From positions 8,122,001-8,186,000 of the forward strand of contig OW051497.1 of NCBI GenBank assembly GCA_932521035.1: a stretch of DNA of 64,000 nt, in the 5' to 3' direction. Source of the stretch: Oscheius dolichura. Taxonomy: Eukaryota; Nematoda; Chromadorea; Rhabditida; Rhabditidae. Below, in pieces: positions 45,950 to 57,098 of the stretch. Position 1 is the stretch's first letter; each line of letters begins with the position of its first letter. The notes under the pieces were generated by a model. It was not told the origin of the DNA and searched no databases. It worked only from the letters and a program-made list of their open reading frames with translations. Both the position numbers and the translations under genes were made by a program.

Positions 45950-46608
45950 ATGAATTCGATCTCCCGGGCTGTGACCTCTAAGATAAATGAGTTTTCGAAC
46001 AAGCGACAGCGATTAGTGGCAGAAGTGGGAGACTTCGGTTCGTTTCTTTCCTACCCATTCCTTCTTCTTCGCCCCCGAAAACTTTATGTGTCTCTGTTCT
46101 AGAAAATCCATCATGGACGGATGCTAGCACCAGTCAGTTCAACTATTTCGAACCGCCAAATATTATCATTCCTGAGCAAGATTGGAGAGAGGTACCGTAC
46201 CTCTATTCCCGTCTATAATTCTATTCACAGACACCGATTCTTGAAAGTGACAAGTTTTCCCCGCAAATGAAAAGCCCTTCTGGTGGAAAGATTACCATGA
46301 AGGTAAGAGAAAAACAATTAGTTTCCCCCGCTAAATCCAATATTCAGGTATCGTCGGTTGTGCGAAAACTTTCTCCATTCTCACAGAATCCGACTATTGT
46401 GAAGGTGGCCAAGGAGCCCGAAAATACGGCGGCTGAAAACGAGGGGTCGCAGGAAACTGAAAAGAAGAAATTATTTAAAGACGCGGTAGGAAAACTGTCC
46501 TTTTGGAAGATAACAATTATTTTTCAGAGAGAGAAAGTAGGAAAAATAAGGAAATCTTTTCAGTCAAAGGATAAAGCCCAGCTAATTGACTCAGATGATG
46601 ATGCATAG
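45950..46608 (+). CDS. Small hydrophilic protein, unrecognised (155 aa, 5 exons)
   Basis: Exons 45950-46037, 46103-46191, 46231-46302, 46348-46485, 46528-46608; 468 nt with all phases consistent. The product has no signal peptide or membrane span. It starts MNSISRAVTSKINEFSNKRQ, has a middle PEQDWRETPILESDKFSP, a Ser/Val/Lys segment (SSVVRKLSPFSQNP), then a charged tail ending SDDDA. The consistent splicing and short introns make it a likely real gene. Charged and probably disordered, it may be nuclear or an adaptor; no function can be assigned. Confidence 0.7.
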
Positions 46609-46996
46609 TTTACTAATTGAATTCCTTTCCCCTCTTGCTACTTTTCCCAGTGCTATCCACCTCTAATCGTATTTCTCCATGAGGTATTTGACCGTCACAC
46701 CAGTGGATCATAAATATTTATAAGCGACCTTCTGTTGACTGTTGCTAACGTTACCCTCAACTTAATTGTAAGTAGATCTCTAGTTGGATCGATAAACACT
46801 AGAAACAAATACGAAACAGACAACGCGACCTATCGAAAGCTCTCGTGATAAGGAATTATGAAATAGACACTTTTCCTTTCTTGTTTTACAGCCTCTCCAA
46901 GGCTCGGAGATTAGAAGTCTCCCGTACAAGGAGCCCAGAGTTATAAATGAAAAGGTTGTAAGTACAGAATGTTTATCGATCCAACTAGAGCAGTAT
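46609..46996. other. Convergent spacer
   Basis: 388 bp between the 155-aa gene and the first lysozyme gene, which face each other. It holds both 3' UTRs; no other feature is seen. Confidence 0.6.
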
Positions 46997-47830
46997 TCAA
47001 GGGAACCAGTTCTGGTCCATGTTGACACCGCAAGGTCCGTTGACGGAGCCGGAGTACTGGTGGATGTTGGGCTTGGTCCATCCAGCGAAGGGTTGGAAGC
47101 CGGTGTAGTCCTGATATCGGATATTTGTATACTAACTGCTAGAACAATACCTGGTGCCCGTTGTAGGTTGCCCACCAGAGCTGCTTGTGGGAGTATTTAG
47201 TCCAGTCGAGTCCGACAATGCTTCCCCAGTTGTGGGCGTTGGTGTAGATTCCCCAGTTGATCTTGAGGTCGTCGAGCTCCTTAGCCATGGCGTCGATGAA
47301 GTTACGGTTGTGAGTCTGATCAGCCGGCCACTAAAACGAATTACTTTGACAAAGGCTTCCTCCTTACCGCTAGAATCTCAATGTCGAGCCAGAGCATACC
47401 GAACTTGGCTCCCTCGGAGTGGAGCTTGTCGACGGTGGCCTTCACCTGGTTGGCAGGGGCAGCGCAGGAGCTCTTGAGGCAGGGGAAGATGTATCCGTCA
47501 ACTCCGGACCATCCAGCTAAAATTCGTACTTTTAAGAAAGAAGGGAGTTCCCCTACCGGCGCGGGCATTCTTGATGTTGGCGATACCAGTCATGTCGTAG
47601 TTTCCAACGCTTTCCCAAACACGGGCGATGAAGAAGCTGTAGCCAGCGTTGTGGAGGCACTTGAATCCGGATTCAGAAACAGACTGGATTCCATCCCATC
47701 CAGTGTCTCCGGCAACGGCGCCGAGGAGGGCCAGGAAGAGGACCGATCTGGAAATGGTCCATGAATAGGTGAAGGCCACGGGAGGAAATGGGAACAATCA
47801 ATGGTGAATCATGTTCACTCACCTATGCAT
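46997..47830 (-). CDS. lys: GH25-like lysozyme, nematode lys family (213 aa), copy 1
   Basis: Minus-strand exons: 47823-47830 (only 8 nt, ATGCATAG), 47557-47747, 47368-47516, 47151-47330, 46997-47110; 642 nt, phases consistent. Signal peptide [16 protein letters not shown]. The mature enzyme follows the glycosyl hydrolase 25-like fold of nematode lys proteins: [20 protein letters not shown] near the start, [18 protein letters not shown], the catalytic strand MLWLDIEIL with Asp and Glu, [16 protein letters not shown], and a C-terminal NIHQYSG...[11 protein letters not shown]. Secreted, it is expected to cleave bacterial peptidoglycan in gut digestion or immunity. Copy 2 lies 1.2 kb upstream in the same orientation. 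Confidence 0.93.
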
Positions 47831-49074
47831 AATCGCAGTAGAACAAGAGACTATCGGGACTATCGGCTCTATTTATATATTGTTGCGATAAAGCCACGGG
47901 ATTCTGACGCAAGCGAGGTGTCTTCCCATTTTACAGATAGGAGCCATTCTCTGCTGGGGCTAGAAATCAAAAATGGAAAAGGCACTTGGTTTTATGGTAA
48001 AGATGTGGTAATGAGGAAGAGGTAAAGTACAGTGGTAATGGGCAAAGGAATTACTACCGATACAGTAATTGCCCACATTATTACCTAGTTATGTTCCCCC
48101 ACCTTTATTGTTTCGAACATGCAAATAGAATTCTTATGAACGTTTCTTTCTTACGTTCAGCAGGTTGTTACTGTTACGTTTCTCGTTTCCCCATTTCGAG
48201 TGCCGTACAAAAGAGTCAGCAGAAGTATACATCTCTTTTAAATTTTAAATTTTTTGTGTCCTCTTCCGTTCATAGAGGACATTTTATTACTGAGCTGTTC
48301 CGTCTCTATAGTCTATTATCTTGACCCATTAAAATGGCAGCACACTGTTTTCCCAACCATTGCTAGCACAGTCCGAAGGTCCCATGTGGTTACACTTTGT
48401 GAAGAGCCTGATAAGGCGATCGGAATAAACCCGGTAAACATCTTCTAATCTTTTGAAGAATTTTCCAAGTCAAGTCATTTGCAAAGATGAAGCACGAACT
48501 CTGAAGCACAATTTTCAATTGCAGATAATTAGTGTGACAGCTAATGCCGTTGCAAATCTTTCGATGTCCAAAGGTTAGACAGCAGGACATTTTTTTCGAC
48601 GGAAAAATTAACGGGGCTATTCAAGTAAACTAATATTTTAGTATTTTAGCATCGTTGCAAAGGACTCTGGTGGGCTCTATATCTGCTTCATTGGAGGCTA
48701 GTTGAACCACTCACCTGCTGGCGGTGATAAACAGTTCAGGCGCACAAATCTAACAGAAAAACTACTTATTAAAACTTTGAAGTTCGTTCCTTGAGTAAGA
48801 CGAAAACAAAATATTCGTGCTTTTAAGCAACTAGTACAGCTAACTAGGATATCCTAAGGTATCTGTCTCCGCCATCCGATAGAAGTGTTGATATCCAATA
48901 CGGGTTCATTAGAAGCACTACATTCGAAAGGTCTATCAATCATCCAGGTGAACTGTTTTAGGAAATTATTCTAAATCATCTACCCCATTCTTGAGATGTT
49001 CACAAAAGAAATACAGGATAAGGCATGATATTTATTGTATGTACGATATTCTACAGGTTCAAGCAGCGAGCGCT
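47831..49074. other. Spacer between the two lysozyme genes
   Basis: 1.24 kb, AT-rich. It contains the promoter of copy 1 and the 3' UTR of copy 2. Short frames on both strands lack domains. No repeat or RNA gene recognised. Confidence 0.6.
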
Positions 49075-49910
49075 TCAGGGGTACCAGTTCTGGTCCATAT
49101 TGACACCACAAGGTCCATTGACCGAGCCGGAGTATTGGTGGATGTTGGGCTTGCTCCATCCTCCGAAGGGTTGGAAGTTCGTGTAGTCCTGGTGCCCGTT
49201 GTAGTTAGCCCACCAGAGAGGTCTGTTCGAGAACTCGCTCCAGCTGATTCCAACAATGCTCTGCCAGTTGTAGTTGTTGGTGTAGATTCCCCAGTTGACC
49301 TTCAGGGCCTGAAATAGAAGAATTACAGTTTAGTTCCAGCTAAAACGTTACATTGAGTTCATTTCCCATGGCGGTGATGAAGTTTCTATTCCAGTTTTGG
49401 TCACTGTTCCACTAAAATGGTTATAAAATAAAGAGGAAAAAGGAACCTACCGCAAAGACTTCAATGTCGAGCCAGAGCATCCCATAGTCAGCTCCCTCAG
49501 ACTTCAGACGGTTGACTGTAGCTTGAACTTGGGCTGCAGGAGAGGCGCAAGAGCTCTTTGTGCAAGGGAAGATGTATCCGTCCACAAATTTCCAGCCGGC
49601 TAAATCAAGTTTAAAAATATTACTAATGGAGAATGGAATTACCAGCTTTAGCGTTCTTAATATTGGCTATTCCGGTCTCGTCGTAGTTTCCAACGCTTTC
49701 CCAGACACGAGCAATAAAGAACTCATATCCAGCGCTGGCTAAACACTTGAAGCCAGATGAGGAGACAGATTGGATTCCATCCCAACCGGTGGTGGCAGCT
49801 GCAGTGCCGATGAGGGCGAGTAGTAGGAACCTGAACCGGACATTGCCTTTACAATATCAATACAAGAAAGTGTCTCAGGTAACATCCCAGGAACATACTC
49901 ACCTTAGCAT
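49075..49910 (-). CDS. lys: GH25-like lysozyme, nematode lys family (212 aa), copy 2
   Basis: Minus-strand exons: 49903-49910 (8 nt, ATGCTAAG), 49643-49830, 49451-49599, 49352-49411, 49075-49308; 639 nt. Signal peptide [15 protein letters not shown]. It shares all landmarks with copy 1 ([54 protein letters not shown]) and the tiny first exon. The third exon is 149 nt in both genes. Later introns differ: copy 2 has an intron between ELN and ALKVNW where copy 1 has none, and copy 1 has one after NGHQ that copy 2 lacks. Tandem duplication followed by intron gain or loss is the simplest account. Confidence 0.93.
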
Positions 49911-50324
49911 ATTAGCGGAAGAGCACGCACCCGTTCAAACTCGTGGCTTATAAGCTTCTCTGATAATGCCAGCATTCGTGTCTATTGCGTACTTTTTGAG
50001 ATAGGCTCCTTGAACTACAGATCATTTGGCCGGGTGGGGCTGGCGATAACATTCTTCTGCTTCTTCGCTACCGATAAAACTAGTTGCAAAGGAAGGAGGA
50101 AGTTACTCTGGGGTGTTCGTTGTGTTTTGGTGGTTTCTCCACCTCTCTCTCTGTTTTGATCGCTAGGGACAGACTGTCCTGTCAGTTTATTATCTCTAGG
50201 ACAAGGAGAACAAAGAGCAACTTTATTCCAAACAGCCAAATATCTTATTTTACTCAAAAAAACTGATGAAAATACGATAGTGGATTTGAAATATCGCTGA
50301 AGAAGATTAGGAGCAAGTCGATGG
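49911..50324. other. Spacer between lysozyme copy 2 and the short vitellogenin
   Basis: 414 bp including the lysozyme promoter and the 3' end of the short vitellogenin. A minus frame at 50015-50257 has no domain. If the vitellogenin once continued, its missing second half would have lain here; no trace of it is visible. Confidence 0.5.
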
Positions 50325-52949
50325 TCACATGCTCTGAAAATTCCTCTGCTATCTATTGTTGAAACTGCAAGCTTACTTTTTGCCCGCCAATGATGGGAAG
50401 CGCCGTGGACATCAGAACATTCTACTGATCTCTGAAGCAGTTTTTTATAATAATTGTAAATAAATTATACTTGACGAAACTGTCGATGGAGATGGGCAGG
50501 ACCTTGGACTGTCTCAATTGGAAGTGGCCGCTGTCACCCTTGTATCCAACATGGGTGAAGACGGTAGGCTCCAGGATCCTGGTCTTTTTGAGGGAGAGCC
50601 AACTGGACATGAGGTTGGTAACTTTGACGGAATGGGTAATGGGAACTCCAATGACAGTGGGCAGGTGCATCAGGGACTTGATATCGGGAGAGTCTTTGAA
50701 GAATCTCTTCAGCTCGTCATAGATTCCTCCAATCTGCTTGAGATCCTTCTCGAAGTAAAGTTTCTCAAAGGCCGTCCTGTTCATGAACATGAATCCAAAG
50801 TCCAACTGCTTGTATCTCATGAAGACCATCAGTTCAGCATCGCTGTCATTACCATCCTGCAAATATTGGATTACTGTAGGAGCAGCAAAAATAAACCGTG
50901 GGAACTTGAGTGTAGCCAAGTTGTAGGAAGTACTGGAACCAGTTTCCGCCAGCCACAATTTCCCAAGAGTGAATCTGATGTCGGGGTTCATTGAATCCTC
51001 TCTTCTGGATGGTGATTGTGTCCAGGCTGACAGCTGTCAAAAGATCGGAAAGGGCGCTGTAGCTGTGTTCATAGACTGATTTCCCTATTTTAGGGCGCTT
51101 GTAAAGTTGATTGATGGACAGGGCGACGTCACGCGAGAAAGACGGTAGGCAAGGTACGGTAGTGTTGGAAAGAGCCAACAGAGAAGAATACGTGAACCCG
51201 GCAACTTCCCGGTTTGGCTCTTTTTCCAGTTGAGAGACGATGATGTCCAGGAGATGTCTCTCCGGCATGCAGTGCAAGAAGTAGGCTACGGCGGCCATTC
51301 GCATCTCCGGAAGGTCGTCTTCGTCAAGGAAGATGGGCAGCAAAAGTTGTTGTACCTTCGTCGGGTACTCATCCTTGAGAAGTCTCAGCGCGTAGATTGC
51401 TTCTAGCCGGATGACGAAAGCTTCGTCCTTGTTGGCGGCTACCCTTTTCAACTCGGGAAGAAACTCTTTGAGAGCAGAGTTTCCCATAACCTTCAGGAAG
51501 AGGATCTTCTGCTCCATGGTGTCGGTCCTGCAGTTGTCCAAAATGGTTTCCACAAGCTCTTTCCGGTCAGCGGGGTGGTGTTCTTTCCTGGCGGGTTTGT
51601 CCAAGGTGTTTCCAAAGGTAGCTCTGGCGAGCTCTCCAATAGTCAACCACGCACTTTGGTGAAGGAAATTATCCTTGCGGAACTCGGCGTCAGTATCATC
51701 CAGCAACAGCTTGATGAGGGAGAACGAAGGGAAGTCCGTCTCTTGAACAACCTTCAGGAGCATTGACATTCTCTCGGCGGTGATGTTTCCCTCTCTGAAG
51801 AAGTGGATCAACACTCCGACGGTGTTCACAGTTCCAGCAGAGGCTAGGCCTCTTTCCAGTGCATAGACTCTCTCATCCTCGTCCCTGTACATGTTCTCAG
51901 CTGTGCGAATGATGTCGACGTAGGCGGTGTGAAGAAGAAGCTCCTTGAGAGGGTGCCATCTGATAGAGCGGGCCTTGTAAGCTTCGTTGAGGTAGTACTC
52001 CAAGAATTTCTTATCCATGGGTCTGCTCTCTTCATCACGACGGTACTTCAAAAATAGCTCCTGTTGTTCCAGTTCCTTGTTGCTGAAGACCAAGTTGTGT
52101 ACCTTTTCCGTCTCTTCTGGCACCGATAAGAGGCGGTGGATGTCTTTTTGGGAATAAAATTCCAATTTTCCAATCATTTTTGTCTCCAGCAAAACTTCGC
52201 GGTTGATAGCAAGAAGATGTTTGGAAATGACCTCAGCATAATGGAAGGTTCCATTTTCGATGATGTGACTATAACTAGTCCTGACATTCACATTCTTGTC
52301 GTCGTGACAGTCCGGACATCCAATTGTGTATCTGAGACCGTAACTGATATCCTGGCGGTTATTGCAACATTCAAAGTTGATGGCTTTGGTCACGTGAAGG
52401 GTAGTTCCGTGTTCCACAGTGGAGTACACAACGTCACAGTCTCCTTCGATCGTGGTCTCTCCTTGTGGTCCGCTGTCGTCTTCAACGGGAACTCTTTCCA
52501 TATTGATTTGGAAGAGGTTAACAATAGCTTTCTTCAGGTTCATCGACTTGACGGAGTCGTCGGGAGAAAACTGGAGCTTTTGGACCATTCCATCTTGGTA
52601 GAGGAAAGTGAACGGCAGCTTCAGGTACTCACGATGCTTCTCCGCTAAACATTATGTCTTAGAGAAAATCTGCTCCCTACTTTTATTATCCAACGGATGG
52701 CTATAGCATTGCAGACCCACTCTTACCCAAGGTGTGTGGACAACCTGGATTAATAAAAATAAATGTAAATAAAAATAAACATGAAAGGGATACCTGCGTC
52801 TTGACGAAGCATCCAAAGATTTCGGAAGTGCTATTTTGCCCAACGGCCCAGCTAGAATAACGGAATGTCGTGTCGTATCCAACGGGCAATAGAAAAGTGG
52901 AGCTCACGGATTGTCCACAGAGGACAAGCAGCCAAAATATGATAGACAT
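50325..52949 (-). CDS. Short vitellogenin: N-terminal lipid-transfer (LPD_N) module only (about 797 aa)
   Basis: Minus-strand exons: 52794-52949, 52681-52744, 50906-52644, 50476-50856, then probably 50377-50421 and 50325-50333. Signal peptide MSIIFWLLVLCGQSVSS. The protein matches the N-terminal vitellogenin module: the beta-barrel (LQFSPDDSVKSMNLKKAIVN, LFQINM, DCDVVYSTVE, CPDCHDD), the superhelix (ILFLKVMGNSALKEFLPELK, YALRLLKDEYP, VAYFLHCMPERHLLDIIVSQ) and the start of the beta sheets (LPISIDSF, then VLMSTALPIIGG). It stops at about half the length of a normal vitellogenin, with no vWD domain or cysteine tail. The 3' end is ambiguous: an in-frame TAG at minus 50422-50424 is avoided only by using donor GTCAAG and an acceptor that includes that TAG. 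It could be a shortened working lipid-transfer protein or a truncated relic, but the 653 codons of the first three exons are fully open. Confidence 0.85.
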
Positions 52950-54011
52950 GACGTCCAATTCGGCCTACGGTCATGTTCCTTCTAGTCGCCTAAAGTGCTA
53001 TCTTTTTTGAATGACAGCTAATGATAAATTCGGTTTTTGGAAGGCGTTGGGGACGCTGAGCATTGTGAATCAAACGATCGCCTTATCCAAATGAATGATA
53101 AACGGAAACAGTAGGGAGGGTTATGAGATAACTGCTGAACTGTGGTGATTCTCCCACGCAGGAGGAAGTAAAATTTTAAACATTCAAATAACTGCGTATT
53201 CTTTACGAACAGAAGGGAGCAATGAAACTTCTAATGGAACACAGAGCGTACTATGAAACCAAAAGAACGTATACGGAGCCTTTCTTTATCTTAAGAGCAC
53301 CTAAACCGACGAGGGTACCCTGATTAGAGCCGCTCTTCTGCAGACCTACTTCTGCAAACCAAAACACAAAACGGCTGGCGTCCTATCGTCCCCTGGTTGC
53401 CTTACTGTGTTTTCGTGTCTGGCTTGCTCCTGGTGTCTGTAGCCCCTTTGTGCTACAGTATTCCCTCCCCGGTTACGTAGGTAGTCGGCGTTCTCGTGCT
53501 CTTTTATAGACCGAATCTCTTTGATAGCTGTGATCGGCAAAGAGGAATGATTCTAGTTCCTTGTCGTTTATTGTGTCACTTGGCCGCTGCGTCACAAAGA
53601 CCGTTATCTGAAAATCAGGAATGTCTGTTTAAAGATGCCCTTTGAAAGTGTGAAGTGGTCTTCGAGATCTTAAAATATTGGCCAGATCTGACTGCTCGAA
53701 TTTCTTGTACGCAACATACTCTGCGGTTTGCGTTAGATTAATAATTTATTGCCAAATATAAACTCTTGACAACACTCTGTCTAGACAGAATGGCACAATG
53801 ACAAGGGCTCCTTCCTTCTGATTAAACAGACACGAACTGTCATTGGGAACATTTGGAGTAATTTTACTCCGACTCGGTAGAAAATAAATGATAGCCAACA
53901 GGGGTAATTAAGCTTTGATGCCTCTAAGGCCACTTCCTTCTTAAAATCATATCAAGGCTTTTAAACTGACCGCTCACGTCTGTTCTTTCCTTCTTAACTG
54001 TAGTTTTTCAG
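52950..54011. other. Intergenic region upstream of the short vitellogenin
   Basis: 1.06 kb. A minus frame at 53346-53540 (about 65 codons, TTG start) is Arg/Gln/Glu-rich without domain; not called. Presumably includes the promoter of the short vitellogenin. No repeat recognised. Confidence 0.5.
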
Positions 54012-54575
54012 ATGGAAGAACAACAACCCGATGTTCAATTGAGTCGCTTCCAAGATGCTGGTAAGGAAGGCAATTCTAATGTTGACATCTCATATGGGCC
54101 TTTTAAGGAAAAATAATCTCCGCAAACAGGTGGTGAATAATCGAAAGGAGGAAGAACGAAGTGAAATTCAAGTAAGTAATCAGCGACTTTATTGAAGTTT
54201 TTACGTCTTTGTTTCCTTCTTTTGGCATAAACCTGGCATATATTTTCTAGCAGAAGCAGTTCCTGTTTCTATTTTAACCTTCCTACAAGATCATCTTTAT
54301 TACTTAGTTCCTTTTTGATCCTCGGATATCCGCAGGCCGCGATGCCTTCTTTCCCGTAGTCTAGCGTACTTTGGTCGGCTCTTCTTTTGATTTTTGGTTG
54401 AATAGGGTGAAACTTTAACACAACGTTCACAAATATAATTTCACAAAAAGAGGTGTGGGTTCAAATTGCGGTCAAATATATTTTCAGATAAACACAACTA
54501 GTTGATGAAGTCTTTGCCCTTTGGAATGAACAAAGAGGCGAGAACTTCAACATCGACCAATTAAGGATGTCTATT
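54012..54575 (+). CDS. Coding-like fragments, unresolved gene
   Basis: A strong acceptor TTTTTCAG at 54004-54011 is followed at once by ATGGAAGAACAACAACCC, and a donor GTAAGG lies at 54061. A second block 54108-54171 ends with a donor GTAAGT and in one frame reads KNNLRKQVVNNRKEEERSEI. A third at about 54502-54575 reads DEVFALWNEQRGENFNIDQL. Splice signals are good and the blocks look like protein, but I could not join all three in a single frame with an ATG. This may be the 5' part of a gene disrupted by later insertions, or an eroded gene. No family recognised. Confidence 0.3.
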
Positions 54576-55446
54576 GTATCCCCCTGGAACACTTGATGTT
54601 CTCACACCGGCTAGCTTCTTATGTGAGACATTTGAGTTGTTTTATATTCCACATTAAACGAGGAGATAATGAGCTCTCCTGAATTGGTGAAATCATCAAG
54701 GACCTTTGGCATGCTTCTCCCGTTTCCTTTTTTTAGAACATATACGATCTTTGCGTAGAAAGACCTTTAAAAATAGTTAAAATTAATTGTCTCATCCGAA
54801 TTGTGTTATTGCCCTAAACAAATTAAATTCTGGCGATGGTAGAATCAACATTTAATTACTCTTCTCCGGTTTGTAGGGTCGTCATTAATCTCATATTTCC
54901 TGTAAGGATATTCTATTTCGTTCTTAATCATCACAAGTTGAATGGAGTTTGCGGGGAACGAGCATCAGATTCAGGAAACGATATGCTTTAATACGCTTCA
55001 CATTACGACACGCGTGTTTCTCTTTTTGGTTCCTTGCTAGAATTATTTAAACAGGCTCATAATTATATTCTTCAGTTGGATTGAAAACAAAGCCTCATAG
55101 TATAAACAAAGGTCGATTTTCTGAGCTTTTCCGAGAAAGATACATAAAAGAGGAGGCACTAATTTGTCTGCCAAGACCTTATTAGAGTAAAATTGAGACA
55201 AAATATTATTTACGACCAGAGAACCACCCTCCCCTTTTGGTAAACTTTTTCCTTGAATTTTTGATTGTGCACTGGTTGCATTGGGTTATTTATGCCCTCC
55301 TTTGCCAAGGGTAAATCATTAAAAATATTTAGCATTCCGAAGAGCTTCCGCCTGATTAACCTCTCCTATTTTGTTCCTCCAGCCTCAATGTTTGAATCTG
55401 GAAAAAGGCACCTTATCTACACCACAAGGAACTGGTGCAGTTGCTG

Positions 55447-55809
55447 AATGTTGGTGTTCCTCTCTCAAATCAATTCATATGATGTTATTTCTAATATTTT
55501 CCAAGGGATCCGAATCGAAATATTACTTCAGTTATCCTTTATCTTAAGCTGTATAACTTGTCCTATCTTCTTCTTCATATTTTTTCTGACCTAGAAGTAT
55601 ATAAAAATAATAGTAATAAGTGTTATAAAGATAAGAAGTAGATGAAAAGCTACCTATCGAGTACTACGGCTACATACCTATTGCTATCACAGTAATTATA
55701 GCGTACATTTCTGTTCTAGTATAATCCTAGGCTTATTTAAACATGACAAACACTGAAAATATTAGAAATAACATCATATGAATTGATTTGAGAGAGGAAC
55801 ACCAACATT
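55447..55809. mobile_element. MITE with perfect 54-bp terminal inverted repeats
   Basis: 55447-55500 and 55756-55809 are exact reverse complements of each other, running from AATGTTGGTGTTCCTCTCTC inward to CTAATATTTT. The interior of about 255 bp is AT-rich and non-coding. A diverged direct copy of part of the interior lies just downstream of the right end, so the element may be nested in or next to an older relative. Confidence 0.8.
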
Positions 55810-56224
55810 ATGCTATGCAACTCATTTTATCAAAATATCCTTAGTTTTCTTTCGCCTCAAGCTTTATAACATAGCTTATCTTCTTCCCCACATTTTTCTG
55901 ATCTAGAAACATATAAATAGTAATAATAAAAATATAAGATATAAATAAAATCTACTATCGATGAGTAGCAGCGACTTATAAGAACTTAGTAGATATGTTG
56001 CAAGTTTGATTTTTTTCAATTGCAAAAATTCACTTTTCTTATACTTTTGCTTATAACTTTTCTGGCATTCATCCTCACGAAAGAAAAGTTACGGCATCGG
56101 ATTCCCCGTGATTTCTAGATTACTTTAGTAGTATAAATTATCAAAAACAGTAAAAACACGATCGAATAGTAACATAAACAAGGTGATATATCATCAAAAT
56201 CAAAGAAATCGACGTTTCTAGATT

Positions 56225-56337
56225 TGGTTACCCCGACCGGTACCTTGGTTACCAATTTCAATTGGTAACCGGTCGGGATGGCTACTTCACCTGGTTACCT
56301 AGGTCGGGGAGGTACCTGGTTACTGGTTACTGGTGAA
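56225..56337. repeat. Palindromic GGTTACC/GGTCGGG cluster
   Basis: Within about 110 bp, GGTTACC or its partial forms occur repeatedly. An 11-bp perfect stem GGTTACCAATT/AATTGGTAACC with a 2-nt loop lies at about 56248-56271 and is flanked by inverted CCCGACCGG/CCGGTCGGG, extending the potential hairpin. The last part degenerates into tandem GGTTACT. Possibly a repeat-element end or simple-sequence expansion. Confidence 0.7.
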
Positions 56338-57098
56338 CTGTAGAGTTCGCCGGTATCCCAATGATATTTCGAATAATAGCCTATGACAAGGGCAAATTCC
56401 TCTATAAAACCTAGCTGAATTCCCAAAATCGGGGGATAAGCAGCATTATTTTACGACAGGTCTCGATATTTTGAAGTTAAGACGCTTTAAATGACTATAA
56501 TGCACATACAGTGTCTCCTGAAGTATCGAGCAAAAGCACTTTTACTCCCACTTGTTTTCCCAACTTTGCTGGATCACTTTGCTGTAACCTACATGTCATA
56601 AGCGGAATATTTCGACTCCCAGCTCTCACGCTGCTTGAAACATTTCGTGCTGGGCTTCTTTATCCCAGAGTCTGGTTTATTAAAATATACTTGCTGCGAG
56701 AGCTCATTTTCCTGATGACACAGCGAAAATATAAGGTTGTTTTCGTCTCTTGCAACAGCGGGGACCGCGGTACATATGACGATCTCTCCAAACGCTGCCT
56801 TCTTCGGACAATGTATTGTCCAGGTATTTTATTCCACTTTCCACCAATTGCTTACAAAAAGTCACACCTGTCCAGACGTTTCAGGTGCAAGTACAGTAAT
56901 TCCCATGGAAACGTTATGGTTCTCCAGCTGCTTCTTCCGCGAAAACACATTTAACGTCCTAAAATAATAACTTCCTGGTGGACGGGCAGTACTTATAGAC
57001 CCAGAAATGCACTCAACACACGACTTCTCTCATTCCCTTTGTGCTCCCAAACTATCCACTAAAAGATTTTCTATAGTTTACTCATTCAGCATCCCTAA

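Larger units (their letters stand above)
54576..57098. other. AT-rich, repeat-bearing intergenic region
   Basis: 2.5 kb with a MITE (55447-55809), a diverged direct repeat (about 55540-55680 compared with 55850-55985) and a palindromic GGTTACC cluster near 56220. A block at about 55381-55443 after an acceptor (TTCCTCCAG) reads PQCLNLEKGTLSTPQGTGAV and runs straight into the MITE, which may be a disrupted exon. The last 100 bp leads into the first chemoreceptor gene. Confidence 0.5.

Noticed and set aside
56511..56954. 147-codon plus ORF before the first chemoreceptor
   Set aside because: Lacks membrane-span spacing or any motif, and does not join in frame to the receptor start, which has its own ATG and N-terminus matching copy 2.
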